Shown piece after piece: positions 63,010 to 64,000 of a stretch of DNA of 64,000 nucleotides. The stretch covers positions 62,001 to 126,000 of the forward strand of contig JAVJVP010000003.1 in the NCBI GenBank assembly GCA_040221095.1. Direction: 5' to 3'. The notes beneath the pieces were generated by a model, which saw only the letters and a program-made list of their open reading frames with translations, was not told the DNA's origin and did not search any database. The stretch is from UBA1479 sp040221095 (GTDB taxonomy: Bacteria; Pseudomonadota; Alphaproteobacteria; Rhodospirillales; Casp-alpha2). The position numbers and the translations under genes were made by a program. Numbering within the stretch: the stretch's first letter is position 1; every line of letters begins with the position of its first letter.

Positions 63010-63132
63010 GAGGAGATCGGTTGCACGGCCGCCAACCGCTACGGCGAAACGGTGACCATCGACGCCACATACGTGGACGGACAGATAACACCCCTAGTCA
63101 AGAACGCCGATCCGTCGAAATTTCTTTTTGAT
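63010..63132 (+). pseudogene. Diverged duplicate of the last 41 codons of hslU
   Basis: This segment aligns without gaps to hslU 62712-62834, from GAGGAGATC to the stop. Identical blocks include GGCGAAACGGTGACCATCGA and the peptides GETVTIDA, YVD, KNAD and SKF. I count 27 of 40 residues identical. The hslU stop (TAA) is replaced by GAT, so the frame reads on to 63207 without any known domain. It lacks the ATPase, and its frame would start inside repeat C, so it is a relic and not a gene. Confidence 0.85.
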
Positions 63133-63410
63133 TACTTGTCGATGAAACGCGGCTCGATGGGATGGCGCAGTCGACATCGCATCGCCCCAATTAATGCCCT
63201 TGTATGAAACGGTGGATAACCAGTGGATGAGATAGGATAAATATGGTGTACAGACACCTAGACTTCCACCTCATGTTGTAGCTACAAGACTATTAGGTGG
63301 CCGCCACTTCTTTTCAGCCTTGCCCCTGTGCGCCAATTACGGCGGGGCGCATGGGGCGCTTCGGAGCAGACAGGCTTAAACCTGTCCCTGAAAAGAGAAA
63401 GGAGGATGCC

Positions 63411-63542
63411 ATGTTACAGCATGGACCCTCTCGGCTGAAGACGGTGCACGTTAAGTCGTACACCAGGGTTCGCTTTGGTCGCCATGAGCACGTTTGTGCA
63501 CATTGGCGTTCATGGCCCAGGCAGTATGCTTTCGTGTTCTAG
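63411..63542 (+). CDS. Small basic hypothetical protein (43 aa)
   Basis: A 43-codon frame with an almost ideal Shine-Dalgarno (AAAGGAGG ending 5 nt before the ATG). The peptide begins MLQHGPSRLKTVHVKSY and is rich in Arg, His and Trp (RFGRHEHVCAHWRSWPRQ), with one Cys. I do not recognise it; the VHVKSYTR...VCAHWR pattern suggests a small basic nucleic-acid-binding protein. A hairpin lies 12 nt before the ribosome binding site and another follows the stop. Internal dyads mean the same bases could also be structured RNA. Confidence 0.5.
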   Translation: MLQHGPSRLKTVHVKSYTRVRFGRHEHVCAHWRSWPRQYAFVF

Positions 63543-63552
63543 CTAAGCCTAG

Positions 63553-63571
63553 TGGCGGTCACCGCTTCTTT
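63553..63571 (+). terminator. Short terminator-like hairpin after the 43-aa frame
   Basis: GCGG-TCA-CCGC is followed by TTCTTT. A related unit (GTGG-CCG-CCAC then TTCTTTT) stands at 63298-63314, before the frame, so the small gene is bracketed by two similar hairpin-plus-T-tract units. Confidence 0.35.
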
Positions 63572-63696
63572 GTGGCGGAGCGGATGCATTAGAATCCACC
63601 AATGGATTCATGTCCATACTCGTTTTACGAGTCCGGGATTGTTAAATGCGCCCGACGCGTAAAATCTGTGTCTACTTTATGGAGCAATGTAAGAGT

Positions 63697-64000
63697 TTAA
63701 TGCGTCGGCCCGCCCCGGGTGCGGGCGGCGCGGCGGCCGCGGATTTCGGCGATGATCCAGTCGATGGTGTCTTCGTCCAGTTCGTGGATCAGTTCGGCCA
63801 GCAGGTTGGCCAGTTCCGTCGCCTTGGGGTTGAGGCCCGCCGTGTCGACGGTGATGCGGGGGTGGGACAGGGCCGCCATGCGCTTGAGCTCGTCCGTTTC
63901 CTCCATGCCCAGGTTGAAATAGCCCGCGATCTGCTGCACCAGGCCCGGGCCGGGGCGGCCGCGGTAGCCGTGTTCCAGCGCCGAGAAATAGGCCGAGGAC
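63697..64000 (-). CDS. XRE-type helix-turn-helix regulator (5' end outside window)
   Basis: The frame is open across the right edge. The visible 101 residues include the end of an HTH_XRE domain (SSAYFSALEHGYRGRPGPG, then LVQQIAGYFNLGMEETDELKRMA) and an alphaproteobacterial C-terminal region (SHPRITVDTAGLNPKATELA, LLAELIHELDEDTIDWI) with a basic end. Similar regulators are common in Rhodospirillales. An internal GTG (63939) is not a plausible start, because homologous residues continue upstream. The stop codon lies in the right arm of an inverted repeat. Confidence 0.85.
   Translation of the reverse strand, partial: SSAYFSALEHGYRGRPGPGLVQQIAGYFNLGMEETDELKRMAALSHPRITVDTAGLNPKATELANLLAELIHELDEDTIDWIIAEIRGRRAARTRGGPTH

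Larger units (their letters stand above)
63245..63708. other. Palindrome-dense, lower-GC segment (candidate structured RNA or small mobile element)
   Basis: Successive perfect dyads: GGTGT/ACACC (63245-63258), CCACCT/AGGTGG (63266-63300) around TTGTAGCTACAA (63276-63287), GACAGG/CCTGTC (63369-63386), ACCCT/AGGGT with inner GGTG/CACC (63425-63469), GCCATGA/TCATGGC (63481-63516), GAATCCA/TGGATTC (63592-63609), ACTCGT/ACGAGT (63618-63632) and CCGACGC/GCGTCGG (63652-63708). GC is visibly lower than in neighbouring genes. No transposase, reverse transcriptase or tRNA is present. Confidence 0.5.

Noticed and set aside
62971..63207. A 78-codon open frame spanning repeat C and the hslU copy
   Set aside because: It starts within the repeat, borrows its middle from an hslU relic and ends in unrelated sequence; no ribosome binding site supports it.

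Overview
The window is a gene-dense (about 66-68% GC by eye), mostly syntenic stretch of an alphaproteobacterial chromosome. The layout (fur-miaB-phoH-ybeY-corC-lnt-metK-trmB-rimP-nusA; hrcA-grpE-dnaK-dnaJ beside rph-rdgB-hemW; hslVU next to hisB-hisH-hisA-hisF-hisE) is typical of Alphaproteobacteria. The MucR-type regulator, the CxxC-less Fur and the style of the proteins suggest Rhodospirillales or a close relative. The genus cannot be fixed from this sequence. There are no rRNA or tRNA genes, CRISPR arrays, transposases or prophage genes.

Layout. 1-10.4 kb, minus strand: RNA metabolism and envelope genes running fur, miaB, phoH, ybeY, corC, lnt, metK, trmB, rimP, nusA (nusA is cut by the left edge), with mucR upstream of fur. 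10.5-16.2 kb: tusA-like protein, tsaB, a polytopic membrane protein, a nitroreductase, a secreted polysaccharide deacetylase and a Bax-type glucosaminidase. 16.2-25.5 kb: nfuA, trpS, murJ, glnD and mutS. 25.6-38.9 kb: maeB, ppa, a short BLUF photoreceptor, a PEP mutase/isocitrate lyase-family enzyme, an AmpG-like permease, carbonic anhydrase, typA, a PfkB sugar/adenosine kinase, an EI24 membrane protein, a bactofilin, a small lipoprotein, nth and a DUF2244 protein. 38.9-48 kb: dapB, the dnaJ-dnaK-grpE-hrcA heat-shock block, then rph, rdgB and hemW divergently. 48.1-56.5 kb: an LpoA-like lipoprotein, rsmI, yraN, a BON-domain lipoprotein, a SirB1-type protein, gshB, a dienelactone hydrolase, sixA and comM. 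56.5-62.8 kb: a HIT protein, histidine biosynthesis genes, and hslV-hslU. 62.8-64 kb: an unusual, lower-GC, repeat-rich end.

How the genes work together. Most of the window is housekeeping: tRNA modification (miaB, tsaB, trmB), ribosome maturation (rimP, ybeY, rsmI, rph, typA), protein quality control (hrcA/grpE/dnaKJ, hslVU), lipoprotein and peptidoglycan biogenesis (lnt, murJ, dapB, LpoA-like, Bax-like), nitrogen sensing (glnD) and histidine synthesis. RpoH-like promoters are visible before dnaK and hslV, so the two chaperone/protease units may share heat-shock control.

What stands out. Immediately after hslU lies an 18-bp-armed inverted repeat of a dispersed intergenic family (three copies in the window). 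It is followed by a diverged, co-linear copy of the last 41 codons of hslU. Next comes about 450 bp of lower-GC DNA packed with perfect palindromes around a 43-codon reading frame with a near-ideal ribosome binding site, ending at a truncated XRE-type regulator. Other points: a terminator-like hairpin in the rimP-nusA leader, a histone-H1-like Ala/Lys/Pro tail on GlnD, a stand-alone BLUF photoreceptor, and several promoter-embedded palindromes (tusA, ppa, PEP mutase-like gene).
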